A stretch of DNA of 64,000 nt. Origin: Closterium sp. NIES-65. Taxonomy: Eukaryota > Streptophyta > Zygnematophyceae > Desmidiales > Closteriaceae. Below are positions 47,186 through 59,100 of this stretch, one piece after another (the stretch's first letter is position 1; every line of letters starts with the position of its first letter). The position numbers were made by a program, and so were the translations under genes. The stretch covers positions 744,001 to 808,000 of the forward strand of contig CANXME010000875.1 in assembly GCA_948144175.1 (NCBI GenBank), read 5' to 3'. The notes under the pieces were generated by a model, which was not told the DNA's origin, did no database searches, and saw only the letters and a list, made by a program, of their open reading frames with translations.

Positions 47186-50100
47186 TCACCAGATGAACCT
47201 ATTGAGCAGCTTCACAGCAGGGTCTTTGCAGCACGGGACAACATGCACGATGCCAAGAATGCAATCTGCATCTACAACTGCATAGTTGAAGGTGCCCTTC
47301 GTGGGCAACAGTCGTTTGCAGCCAGTGTACCGGCAGACTCGCCGATCCTCCGTGTAGTACTCGATGTAGGCGGCTTTTTTTGCCACGCCATCTTTAACGT
47401 AATGGAACAGCATCAAGCAGTGGCCGTACCAGTTGGCCCCTTTGCCAGCTGGATTTATGGCTACATCTGAAAAGTGCCTGTCGGAAGGGCTTGCTTTGAC
47501 AAACTGCCCCTTCTCGGTCCACTCCATCCTGTCGTGCGGTGGGATTGCCATGGCAGTGTGCACCTGCGAATAGGCAAGCAGGGGTCGCAGCACAACAATG
47601 GAAGTTTGTGTTAGGGTTGAGACAATGGGGTGCTGACGAGTGCGTGGATACAACAGGGTGCCATGCCTGGGTTTGTGTAAGTTAAGGAGGTTGATGTCCC
47701 GCGTTTAACAGGTCTACGTGGCAGTGGCAGTTGATTCTCACATTGATACTCCCGCATTGAGCACCATATTGATTCTCACATTGAGCACTTGGTCGTGAAT
47801 TCCCTCCCTGGCCAGCCGCTTCTTCAAGTAGCCCATCGCTTCATCTCCGTGAACAAGGACATAGCTCCTGAACACATCATCCGTGATGTGCCCCACGGTC
47901 ATCTTCTTGTGTGTCTTAGTCAGCACCCGACGCCCAAGCGTGCAAGCCTGGGTAGGAGGGTGATGGGTGCATGGTGTACATGGGGGGCAGCAGGAGAGGG
48001 GCAGCACTTGAGTACAACAGGGGCAGCAGTGAGATGGAGCAAAGATTAGGGACCAGTCGGTTAGTATAGCGGGGCAGTTCCAGAGGTCAAAGGGTGCAGC
48101 AAGAGGAGGGAGCATAGGCGGACAAGTGTAGATCAAGGGAGGGCAAAGGAAACACAAACGGCAGGAGGGAATGGGAAGTGCCGGGGATGGACATGGAGGA
48201 GGATGGGGGGGGGGGGGGGGGGGAACCGAGGGGGCGACGTGTTTAGCAGCACGAAGGTATATGGTGGATTAGTAGGGGAGCATTGGGGGCTGAACGACGG
48301 ATAGTCCCACGGGGGCCGGGGGAGGGGCATGGGTGGATAAGTGGGAAAGCATGTGGGGCAAGACGGAATGTGAAGGGTGGCAGCTAGTGGAAGGAGCGAT
48401 GGGTGGACAAGAACGCGAGCATGTAGATGCAAAACGGGATGTCAAGGGGGGCAGCGGGAGAGGCATTTCATGGGTGGACATGATGGTGAGCACGTGGATG
48501 CTAGAAGGGATGTCTAGGGGGGCAGCGGGAGGAAGGGAACAGGCAGGGTCTAAACAAAAACACGAGGTGATCGAGGGTTTCATGCGGCAGGAGCAGGCGG
48601 GGAACATTGGTGGGCAAGATCGGCCTTAGGTCGTACACAGGCTCACCTCCTTCATGGCTGTCTCGTATGTTTTGTCCCCGCCGGAGGCTCGAGACAGCTG
48701 TCGAACAACGGCTTGCTCTATATGCTTCTTCACAATGCGATCCTCCACACCCTTCCAGTTGGTGCCGCGAGAAGGGCGCTTCACTGTTGTCTTGTGGGAC
48801 TGCTCGTACCGGTTCGACGAGTACTCCTGTGGCAATCCCCGTGCACGGATCGTCGGCGGGAGGTGCGATACAAGATGCACCTTGATAATAAGCCACTTCG
48901 ACTTCTGGTTGTCGAATGCTAGAACAAGCGCATCGACCATCCTGGATAGGACGTGTTTGGGTGGATTGAAAGGTTCGGGATTGGGGCATTGGGTGTTGGG
49001 GATCGGTTTAGCGTGCGTACGCATATAAACAACAATTCAGCAACAAACAACAGACAATGCCCAATACCCGGGTTCATGTACTACTACCCTCTCTCAAACC
49101 CTCCCCCCTCCTCTCATCTCCCCCCCCCCCCCCCCCACCCACTCACAACTCAGCTTCCATGTTTCTGCCACTCCATTCCCCCACTCTAAGCCCCTCCTCT
49201 CGTCATTATGCCCCTCCTTCCCTTTTTCAGCGCATGCGGAACAGTCCACAGCCTATCGTTCCCCCCCCCCCCCCCCTCCCCTCTTTCCCTCCCTCGTCCC
49301 CTTTCCCTCCCTCGTCCCCTCTTTCCCTCCCTCGTCCCCTCTTTCCCTCCCTCGTCCCCTCTTTCCCTCGCTTTGCCCCCCTTTCCTTATCTTTTCCCTT
49401 CTTCCCCCGTTCTATGCACCCTATTTCCCACACACTGCCTCTTAATCCCTCCCTCGACCCCTTCAGCCATCTCACTGTCCCTTGTTCCCTATGTGCATGG
49501 CACCCACACCCATTCACGCTAGACTTACTCGCAGGAGACCTCCTCCATGCGCTCAAGCGTGGCATCGGTGTGATACTCAGCCCGGATAAACTCCTTGTAC
49601 CAGTCCGACATGATCGTGATGGCATGTCGAATATCGGCGCGCTTGGGGAGGTCGATGATGAGGGGCAGCACTTGCATCATGGCACGGTGCTCCGACGCTG
49701 AGAAGCAGGCCGTCGTGGTGAAGTACGCCCATGCGGATGGGAGTCTCAGCAAAGACGCCGGAGTCGCTGCCTTGACAATCTTGTAGCGGCTGCACTTCCG
49801 GGATGCAATAAGGGTGTCGGTTTAGGGGGTGTGGGGCCGGTGGGGTGGGTTAGGGAGGGGGGCGGGGGAGGGGTGGGGCTAGCGGGGTGGTCTTGTAGTT
49901 AGGTGCATCAGATCGCACCTCATCTCCCCGCTGCCTCTCTCTCAGTGAATCCCTTTCCGTCCTCTGCCTCACTCCCCCAGCCTCTATGCCTCATTATTCC
50001 TCTCTCTGCCCCTTGTTCCCTCGCTCTGCCCCATGATCACCTTTCTCCGCCCCTCGTTCTCTCTCTTTCTGCCCCAATTTCCCTTCCTCGGTCCCAATTT

Positions 50101-53100
50101 CTTTCTCCATGCCCCCAATTTCCTCACTCTGCCCCACTTGCCCTCTCCCAGCCGCAATCTCCCTTACTCTCTGCCCAAATTTACCCCTACATTACCCCCA
50201 TGTCGTCCCTATGCCCCGAATACACTATTCTGAATCCCGCGTTCACCTCACGTGACCTCCCCCCCCCCCCCCCCCCCCCCTCGTATGCCCCTCCTTCCCG
50301 CTAGCAGCCCCACCTTCCTGCTCGCAGCGCCTCCTTCCACCTTTCAGCCCCTCCCTCAACGTCTCTGTCCCAAATTCCCTCTTTCTGCACCACTTCCCCC
50401 CTCTCCACCCCGCATTCCTCCAACGCTGCTACAAATTCCCTCACTCTTCCCTCCATTCCTCCTTATGTGCGTATCGTTCCCTCTCAACCCCGCAGTACCT
50501 CCTTAGCTCTGTCTCTTTCCCTCTCTCTACCTGCCATTCCTCCTTTGCCGCTTACTTTCTCAGGCGCCGTATTCCGCCATTCCCGCTCGATACCCCAACG
50601 TCCCTCTCTCTGCCCCTCCTACCCTCTCTCGACCCCGCATTCCCTATCTCTGCCCCGCCCTCCCTAACTCTCTCTGCCCCACTGTCCCCCTCCATTCCCC
50701 TCCTTACCTCTCTCCGTCCCTAGTTCCCACTTCACTCGCCGCGTGCTCTCACTCTGGCTCGCAATCACTTCTCTCTGCACCTCCTACCTTCTCTCTGCCT
50801 CGTAGTCGTTTATAGCTGCCCCCCTTCCATCCACCTCCCCGTCCTCCCCTCAGTCAGCCACAACATACGTCTCTCTGACCATCTTCCCCACTCTCTGCCC
50901 CAATATCCCTCTCTCTTAGTGCAACCTTCCCTCTCGCTGCCCCTCTTCCCCTCTCTATCCCTCTGGTTCCCCCTCGATGCCCCTTTCCCTTGCACGTATG
51001 ACTCTCGCCCCACCGGGGGAAAAGGGAAACTTACTCGAGAAGTATTTTTCGCTCTGACGGTTTCAACTTCTTCACGAGGCACCTCATTGCATGAAGCCAA
51101 AGCCCTGCCTCGATGATGTGCATGATGTCAGGTGTTTGGGCGAGGTACGTGTTGCCCCACTTGGTTTTGGAGAACTCCCAATCCCACAGCAATGACTGAC
51201 CGCAAGGGGAAGCACGCAGAATGGAAAAGAGGGCGCCTTGGGGATTTGGATGAAGAATAGGGAGAAGAACGACCAGGGTGGGATTGTGTGCCAGGAACTA
51301 GGATGGGCGGGGTATGGGGAGGGTATGTGTGTGAGCTGGACGGACAGCAAGGACAGGGTGGGGGTTTAGGGATTTGATGAACGAGGGCGGGATCATGTGA
51401 GGTGTGGGAGCGTGCCTGTTCAAGGGTGGAACATGGCGAGGTGTCCACCTCCAACACAAGGAGGAGGTGGCGACAAAAGTTGAGGTGGAGGCATGGGTGT
51501 GTTGAGCGTGGGGTTGACAAATGGGCAGTGCGGACGGGATAATTTATTTTAGACCCAAGTGCGGTGGGAGGATATAGGGGTGGGACTTCGGGACCACGGA
51601 GCCTAATCAACTTAAGCGGACAAGAAGTGATACCTTCACAAAGTGGGTTGAATACTTCTTCTTTAGACGGGTCAATTCCTTCATGGTTTCTGCTTCCTCC
51701 ATTAGCTTGTACACGGCTTTCTGATCTTTCACGGTTCGAGGAACGCTCTCGTCATCCACGTCCCGAAGATTGTCTCTCGTAACCATGCAGATGGAGCACA
51801 GTCGGTACGAGCTACATGACATGGTGCACGAGACCTTGTTAGACTCGGGATGGTCGTTCACGACTGAGTACAGCAGCGGGATGGCCACGTACTCAACCCC
51901 ATTGCTGTCCTCGACCTTCAAGCCCCCTCTGTGCAACCAAACATGGAAGCATGCCATGAATGGTGGTTATCGGCGAGGAAAACAGCGGGTAACAGGATGG
52001 AAGCAATGTTGCAGGGGGGTGTGCGTTACAGGAACGAAATGAGTGGGAAATGGATGAGTGAATACTAACCAAACACATCGAGAGTGGCAGCAAGTCAAAT
52101 ATGCACACCGTCACAAAATACATGGCAAGGACATGTCACAAAGGTATGATGCACAAAACTACGAGATGTTCATACGATTGATGGTGATGAGTTTAAGGGC
52201 TGCGTACCCCTGGAGCTTGGACAGGCGTTTCAGAGGGTGTAGCATGTATTCCGCTGCCAGCTGAAACACCCTAATCTTCTCCTCCGGCTTCAGGTCGGAG
52301 GGGATGTTAGGGAACAGGCCCACAAGCTCAGTGCCGCCGTCCAACCAACGCGCCCATTCCGGTGTGTTACCGAACGACAGTACGTAAGGGTGTGCCGATT
52401 GTCGGCCGTTGTTGGACAAGTTCGTTTGGTCCGAATAGAGAATGATCGCCAAGACGATTGCACCGATTTTACGGACGCGGTCCTGTCAAGTGTGCGATGA
52501 TGTAATATGGTTAGGTGAAAGAGGGCGAAGGGGGAATAGCACGGTCACAAGAAAGGGGGTACAGGGCAGGGATCAAAGTGTATGTCAAGGGTTACAAAAC
52601 GATTAAAGGGAGGCGAGCAAAGGCCGTTGGGCAGAACACACAAGAACGGCCGTTGTGAGCAGCACTGAGAGACGCTCAGTGGTTCAAAACGCGGAGATTC
52701 GGGAGCTTTCGAATTGAGAATAGAGAGGAAAGGGCGGGTGAACAGACAGTAAAGGTCGGGATATCAGAGAGCAATGGGCGAGAGAGCATAGAGAAACGGG
52801 CGGGAGAGCAGAGAGCCCTGGGCGGTAGAGATAGCAGCAACAACCGGGAGAGCATTAAGCAACGGGCGTGAGTGACCAATGACAAAGGACATCGAGCTTT
52901 GGATGATCACTAACCCAGGCCTTCAGCATCCAGTCCGTGTTGCCGGGAGTGCTGTAGCGTCTTTCACCCTCCACCTTCCACTCCTTCGGCTCGATGATGA
53001 ATCCGCGTACAGCGGACATCTTTTTGAACATCGCTTGCGCCAACTGCAGAGTGGGGTGGGGGTTGTTGTATTGGTGAGTAGTGGACGCAGCCATTTGATG

Positions 53101-53801
53101 AGTGGTTGACTAAGGTTAGTGACTCTTGAGGGGCGCAGCAGGGATACCCACGACCGTGTTACGCAGGTAGTAACACACACAAAGCGCACGTTCTAAGGCG
53201 TGAGACGCACCACGTTAATATCGCGGAACCTGAAGGAGAGGTATCCCACTTCATGATCCACCTTAATCTCCGCCACATGCCAAGACTGCTCCGGTCCCAG
53301 CTCGAAGCTGCTTTCGTACTTCTCAAGATCTCTGTAGGTTGTCCAGCCTTGTAACTGCTTGATATCAAGGTCTGGTATGCGGAACAGGTCTATGAGGTCA
53401 GTAATAGCCCCGTTCGTAAGGCCGTGCTTCCGTGAGAGTATGCAAATCTCGGCCTTCAAGTCAATCGGATCTTCTTCATCATCAGGTCCTACAACATCGG
53501 GGCCTTCGCAAGGCGCCGCAACGGCCTGTCTCACTTGTTCTGATGGCTTTGATGGGGCTACAACTATCTGCGCGGGTTCTGTCAAAGGCAGCTGGATATA
53601 CGGTCGTGGAAGTAGTCCAGGGATCAAAAGTGCGCCAGAATTTGAACCTCCACCTAGCCTTTTGTGCTTGGGGTCCGACTGCTTGAGAACCAGCTTACGC
53701 TTCTGCTTGAGCTTGCACAATTCGACGCCATTGACCTGGTGGCTTCTAAGGGTTTGATAACAAACAGCAACGTATCCACATCCACACTTCTGGGCTTTCA
53801 T
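47186..53801 (-). CDS. Second Plavaka-like transposase, nine exons, complete, divergent
   Basis: Exons (5' to 3') 53801-53211, 53043-52915, 52482-52208, 51928-51634, 51195-51035, 49789-49529, 48941-48647, 47947-47780, 47563-47186; total 2553 nt, 850 residues, all phases consistent, stop TGA. A Cys/His-rich N-terminus (CGCGYVAVCYQTLRSH) precedes the Plavaka-type blocks: IILYSDQTNLS, CSICMVTRDNL, QTPDIMHIIEAGLW, KWLIIKVHLVSHLPP and a C-terminal GIVHVVPCCKD...LLNRFIW. Protein identity to the gene at 30.9-34.6 kb looks low, yet exon 2 (129 nt) and the 295-nt exon have the same length in both and most introns fall at equivalent places. The intron after codon block HAAMLR of the other gene is absent here. 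Introns are long and full of C- or G-rich low-complexity DNA. Confidence 0.78.
48150..50990. repeat. Low-complexity intron DNA with long G and C runs
   Basis: Introns of the second Plavaka-like gene contain G-runs (48208-48226) and C-runs (49122-49137, 49260-49276, 50259-50280), plus TCCCTCGTCCCCTCTT and TCTCTGCCCC repeats. They may form quadruplexes, and lengths may be unreliable in assembly. Confidence 0.7.
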
Positions 53802-55177
53802 CCTTCCTACTCAATAATGCAAGACAGCGGGCACAATAGCAACTCTGGCCATATAACCCATAACACACGTATCGCTCCATGGTTCCCCATTGTTGAATCC
53901 TGGATCGGAGTGTTTGGCGGGAAGAGCGCATCACTGTCGAGCAGTACTTAGCGTGGAAAATTAAGGTGGAAGGGCGTCTCACTAGCGTGTCCCGGGGACT
54001 TAGCGAAACTTGCAGTGTGTTTTTGTGACACGCTGCACTTCCGAGTGCTCGTGTGACGTAGCCTAATTTCCAATGTGTTTGGGCAACTTCGGGGAATACA
54101 CACGGTCTCCAGTGATTTAGACAAGTTTCTGTTGTGCCCTTAGACTTTGCAGAATGTCCAGTGCGTACTAGATGCGAACTAGTTAAACTTCTAGGTTATT
54201 ACAGTGTCTCAATACACATTTCGAGTATATTTCCATATTCTTGTCCGCATTCCGAGAGTTCCAGTGCCCAAGCCAGATGCCAGAGACTTAGTCGAAATTC
54301 GAGAGCAACAAGAGCCCTAGCAGTGTTGGAATGTCCTATATGCGAAAACATTAGGGCATACGACACTCTCTTATACTGAATTATAGGGTACGATTTTACA
54401 CATGTCAAGGTACTGAGAGTAACATGAACGTCAAACTCAATTTCACGGAGCGGGAAGTGACAAAACCACACTGAACAACAGATCGAGCAAGGGAAGAACT
54501 CGATGAATTCCAGGGGCCTGGCTCCGATTCTTCCAGGATTATTTCTGACAGCCCTACACGTATGCACCAATCACGCTGCTTCGTGCAACAAACGTGTTAG
54601 GCTGTCAGATGGGAACCCTAAACAGCTGGAGGATTTCATCCTGTCTTCACCGTTAGATTTCATCTAACGGGCATCCACTACTGCGCCCAGAAGATGGGAG
54701 AGTGGATGTGTGGAGTGGACGGACCTCTGCGCGCCGTAACATTATTAGGGATGGCGCGTGCCCAAATCGGGGAAAAAGGACACATTCACAACAGCCACCA
54801 AGTTACTGGTGAGAGTCTGACGCGTGGAATTGCTAGCCCCGAGAAGGTGTTCCACCTCGTCGTTCCGATGTTTTGATTGGCTCTCCCCCTGTTAAGGGGG
54901 ATGTACCTGTGATCTCAGCAGATGGGGAACCAGACCCCATTGCCAAAGAGCCCCGACAAGTGGGGCCCTCTGGCGAATGTCGTCCATGCGATTGAGACAT
55001 GTTCCAGGTTCAGGTAGGTTAGGGTACGAGTAGCGAAAATTAACGAATGTGGCACCAACCTGCAAAGCAACTCGTGACCCATAGTAACGTGGCTCCAAAG
55101 CACAGAGTCAGAAGTGGTGCTGCTTCCTCATAATTTCCCCAGTGCCACTCGCAACTCGAAGTCAGGAACATTCAGCC
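53802..55177. other. Region without a supported gene
   Basis: Lies between the divergent 5' ends of the second Plavaka-like gene and the Ulp1-like gene, so promoters of both are expected here. A minus-strand open frame of 123 codons (54570-54199) shows no known domain. Upstream exons of the Ulp1-like gene may be hidden here. Confidence 0.4.
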
Positions 55178-55273
55178 ATGGCTCTTCCAAGCTTAGATAG
55201 TAAACTAGCCTTTCAGCCAATCTCCATGCCCTTTCCCTACGGCGGAGGCTGGCTCGACATAACCGTAGACCAC
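55178..55273 (+). pseudogene. Ulp1-like cysteine protease, first recognised exon, part left of the copia insertion
   Basis: Thirty-two codons from ATG 55178 (MALPSLDSKLAFQ) to FPYGGGWLDITVDH end at the target duplication ACCAC (55269-55273). The next codon is found at 62579 after the 7.3-kb insert. The frame is also open upstream of the ATG as far as about 55100, and an acceptor-like CCCCAG lies at 55135-55140, so earlier coding exons are possible. As it stands transcription would run into the copia LTR. Confidence 0.7.
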
Positions 55274-55409
55274 TGTCAAACATTGTATGTTGTGCTTGTT
55301 TAGGCTACAGTGGGTTAGCCTATAGTGGGTACACATTTCTAGGGTTAGGTTTGACCTATTTGTACCCAACTCTCATTCTAGTCATTCATTCTCGTTTCTC
55401 ATTCTGACA
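55274..55409 (+). repeat. 5' LTR of copia 3
   Basis: 136 bp, identical to 62438-62573, preceded by the target duplication ACCAC. Confidence 0.97.
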
Positions 55410-55424
55410 TGGTATTACGAGCCT
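55410..55424 (+). other. Primer-binding site of copia 3
   Basis: TGGTATTACGAGCC adjoins the 5' LTR directly and resembles the initiator-Met-tRNA type site used by copia elements. Confidence 0.6.
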
Positions 55425-55439
55425 AGGTTCCACCTAGGA

Positions 55440-56187
55440 CCGAAACGATAGGGCCCACCGTTTCCGCTAGCCGCGCCCTCGTGCGCCGCCGTTCTTTTTC
55501 CTGCGCCTCGAGCGCTAACCTCCTAAGGCCCCCGTCGGCCCCACGCTAGCCCCGCGCTAGCCTCCTAAGGCCCCCGATCGGCCCCGCGCTAGCCTCCTAA
55601 GCCCCCGTCGGCCCCACGCTAGCCCCGCGCTAGCCTCCTAAGGCCCCCAATCGACCCCGCGCTAGCCTCCTAAGGCCCCCGTCGGCCCCGCGCTAGCCTC
55701 CTAAGCCCCTGTCGGCCCCGCGCTAGCCTCCTAAGGCCCCCGATCGGCCCCGCGCTAGCCTCCTAAGGCCCCCGTCGGCCCCGCGCTAGCCTCCCACGGC
55801 CCCTGCAGGCCCCGCGCTAGCCTCTCACGGCCCCTTAAGGCCCCACGCTAGCCTCCCACGTCCCCTGCAGGCCCCGCGCTAGCCTCTCACGGCCCCCCCT
55901 TTGGCCCCGAGCTAGCCCCGACCGGCCCTCCCGCGCTCGCCCCTCTACGACCGAGCCGCACGGCGCGACCCGAATCGAACCGCGCGACCCAGCCGAGCCG
56001 CGCCGCCCCAGCCGAGCCGCGCCGCCCTAGCCGAGTCGCGCCGCCCTAGCCAAGTCGCGCCGCCCTAGCCGAGCCGCGCCGCCCTAGCCGAGCCGCGCCC
56101 TACTTACCTGTGCACAGCACTGCTACTGCTACTGCTACTGCTACTGCTACTACTACTACTACCACTGCTGCTACTGCTACTTCAGCT
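55440..56187 (+). repeat. Repeat-rich 5' leader of copia 3
   Basis: Three repeat types in a row: units of about 30-35 bp around CGCGCTAGCCTCCTAAGGCC (55490-55920), an 18-bp CCCTAGCCGAGCCGCGCCG repeat (55980-56100), and a CTACTG/CTA run (56118-56180) ending just before the gag ATG. No start codon with a long frame precedes 56188. Confidence 0.8.
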
Positions 56188-59100
56188 ATGGCTAGCCCTA
56201 CAGTTCTCTCGTTCGATTCTGAGGGCCGCCCGATTAAGTTTGATACCTGGCTCGATGATCTGCACCTGTTCCTCTAGCTCACTGCCAGAGAGGATATCTC
56301 GCTGTACGATCACGCACTAGGCACAGTCCCTGCTCTTGCTACTACTGCTACCGCTACTGCTCGCTCGCAGTGGCAGACTCGCGATGCCCACGCCCGCTTT
56401 GCCATTCGCAAATCCCTGCCAGTCGATGAGCGTGAGCACTTCGGCCAGCATCAGACTGCGCAGGCCCTGTACACTGCTGTAGTTGCGCGCTACTCCTCCC
56501 CGGCCTCAGCTGCACTAGGCCGTCTCTCCCTTCCCTACCTGTTCCCCGACCTGTCCGCTTTCCAGACACTCGCTGACCTCATCACTCACCTCCGTACTAG
56601 TGATGCCCGCTTCCGTGCAGCCATGCCCGCTGAGTTTCTTGCCTCCAACCCTCCCCCGCTCTGGCTCACTCTCTACCACCTAGTCACCCGCCTCCCTGAC
56701 ACTCTGCGTACAGTCAGGGACCACTTCCTAGCTCGCTGTCCCACTGAGCTCACCATTGCCGCCCTAGAGAAGGAACTACTTGCAGCTGAGAAGAGTATTG
56801 TAGCTGTAGGTGCCTCTCGTGGCGACCCCCGCACCCCTTTCTTTGAGGGGTGTTCCCCCTCCCCCCTCCTCCCCTCTGTCGCCTCTGCTGCTGCTGTCGA
56901 CCTTCTTGGTGCTGAGCAGGTCGGCTCTGCGTCCGCTCCCAGCGGGCGCCGCAGCGGCAAGGGCAGGGGAGGCAAGGGCGGTGGGGGTGACGGCGGGGGA
57001 GGTGGTGGTGGGGGTGGTGGCAGCGGCGGGGGCGGTGGCGGGGCTGGAGGGGCTAGTGGCAGCGGTGGGGGTGGTGGAGGCAGCGGCGGCGGCGGTGGCC
57101 GCGGTGGGGGCGGTGGTGGTGGCGGCAGTGGACGTGGCGGCGGCAGGGGCGGTGGTGGTCGTGGTGGAGGCGGCGGTGGTGGTCGTGGAGGCTCTGGCAC
57201 TGGCCAGAGCGCGCAGCACCCTCAGTCCTCCCAGGAGCTTCGTGAGTGGTACTTACAGCACGGGGGTGGGGGGGGTAGCCTTAGCTGCACGTACGACATC
57301 CGCACTGGTCGCCGCAAGGGACAGACGTGCGGGAGGGCGCACACTTCGCAGCGCTGCTTCTCTCGCCTAGATGACGCTTGGCGTGCTCAGTTTCCTGACG
57401 CTCCTGAGCTCCCTCAGTGGGCTGATCTCCTCAAGAAGGATATCGATATCTATGCTCTTGATTTTAATGTTATTCTCAAAGCAATGTATGCATTGACTAT
57501 TAGTGGAGAGGAGGACCAGTACCTGAGTGTTCCGCCTGACCCAGGCATCCGCACGAGTGAGGCTACCGCCCTAGGTGCTTGCGTGTCTGCTGCCCCAGGT
57601 ACTGGTGAGGCTACTGCTCTAGGTGCGTGTGTGTCCGCCACCCCAGGTGCTACTGAGTCCACTGAGGCACTGCACACCTTCACTCTAGACTCAGGCGCTT
57701 CGCGCTGTTTCTTTCGTGACCGCACTGCTCTTGAGCCCCTTGCTCGACCAGTCGCTGTCTCGCTCGCTGACCCCTCTGGGGGTCCGGTCATTGCGACCTC
57801 CTCCACCCTCCTTCCTTGTCCTGCTGTCCCGTCGGGCACACTGTCAGGTCTCCACCTCCCCTCGTTCTCTACGAACTTGGTGGCGGGTTGTGCGCTTCAG
57901 GATGGGGGTGTTCACCAGTTCACCCCTGCCTACGAGCGTGTGACACACTGCACGTGTGCTCGGACGGGCCGTCACCTGGCTACCTTCACTCGGCAGCCGG
58001 GGTCGGACCTGTACACACTGACCACTGAGTCCCCTCAGGTAGCGGCGTCTGCGTCTGCGTCTGCGTCAGGTCAGCTCTCTGCCCCCTGCTCGTGTCGCTC
58101 TCTAGCGCACAAGACTGTCCTCTGGCACCACCGACTTGGTCACCCGTCAGTGCAGCGCCTTCGGGGCATGCACGCCCGGTACCTTGTCTCTGGTCTTCCT
58201 CGGGTACTCCCTCCCCTCCCACCCTCCCTTGCTCCTCCTTGTCTTCCCTGTGTCGAGGGGCGGCAGCGCGCTGCCCCTCACTCCTCCTCGTTCCCCCTGA
58301 CGACTGCTCCTTTGCAGACGCTCCACATGGACGTGTGGGGCCCAGCCCGCGTCCGTGGTCAGGGCCAGGAGAGGTACTTCTTGATCGTCGTTGACGACTA
58401 CTCGCGCTACACCACGGTCTTCCCCTTGCGCACCAAGGGTGAAGTCCCTGATGTTCTGATCCCCTGGATCAGCAGAGCACGTCTTCAGCTGCGAGAGTGT
58501 TTTCGCTCGGAGTTTCCTGTTCTGCGCTTGCACTCTGACAGAGGTGGCGAGTTCTCCTCCGACCTCTTGGCAGCCTACTGTGCCGAGCATGGCATTCGCC
58601 AGTCGTTCACGCTCCCGGCCTCTCCACAGCAGAATGGGGTTGCTGAGCGCCGCATTGGCTTGGTCATGGAGGTCGCTCGTACCTCCTTAGTCCACGCGGC
58701 TGCCCCCCACTTTCTGTGGCCGTTTGCGGTCCGGTACGCTGCGCATCAGCTCAACCTCTGGCCCCGTGTCTCCGCTCCGGAGACCTCGCCCACACTGCTG
58801 TGGACGGGGGAGGTTGGCGATGCGTCACGCTTCCGTGTCTGGGGATCCCGAGCTTTTGTTCGCGACACGTCTGCGGACAAGCTCTCCTCCCGCACTGCTC
58901 CCTGTGTCTTTCTTGGCTTTGTCCCGGATGCGTCTGGCTGGCAGTTTTACCACCCCGCCTCGCACCGAGTCTTCCCCTCTCAGGACGTCACTTTTGACGA
59001 GTCCGTGCCCTTCTACCGCCTCTTCCCCTACCGCACTGCCCTGCTCCCTCCCCCGCCTCTCTTCCTCGCGCCAGGTGCTGCAGTGGTAGACCCCCTTCCC

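Noticed and set aside
19905..56277. Genome-wide reassignment of TAG to Gln as a firm conclusion
   Set aside because: One gypsy TAG stands for an expected Leu and one copia 1 TAG for a usually aromatic residue. The first Plavaka-like gene uses TAG as its aligned terminator, and long conserved frames (LINE ORF2, both transposases) contain no internal TAG. Kept only as an open question.
56673..57219. Minus-strand Pro-rich and Thr/Ala-rich frames opposite the copia 3 Gly-rich region
   Set aside because: Antisense of the GGT/GGC repeat in gag; the plus frame is part of a 2008-codon polyprotein.
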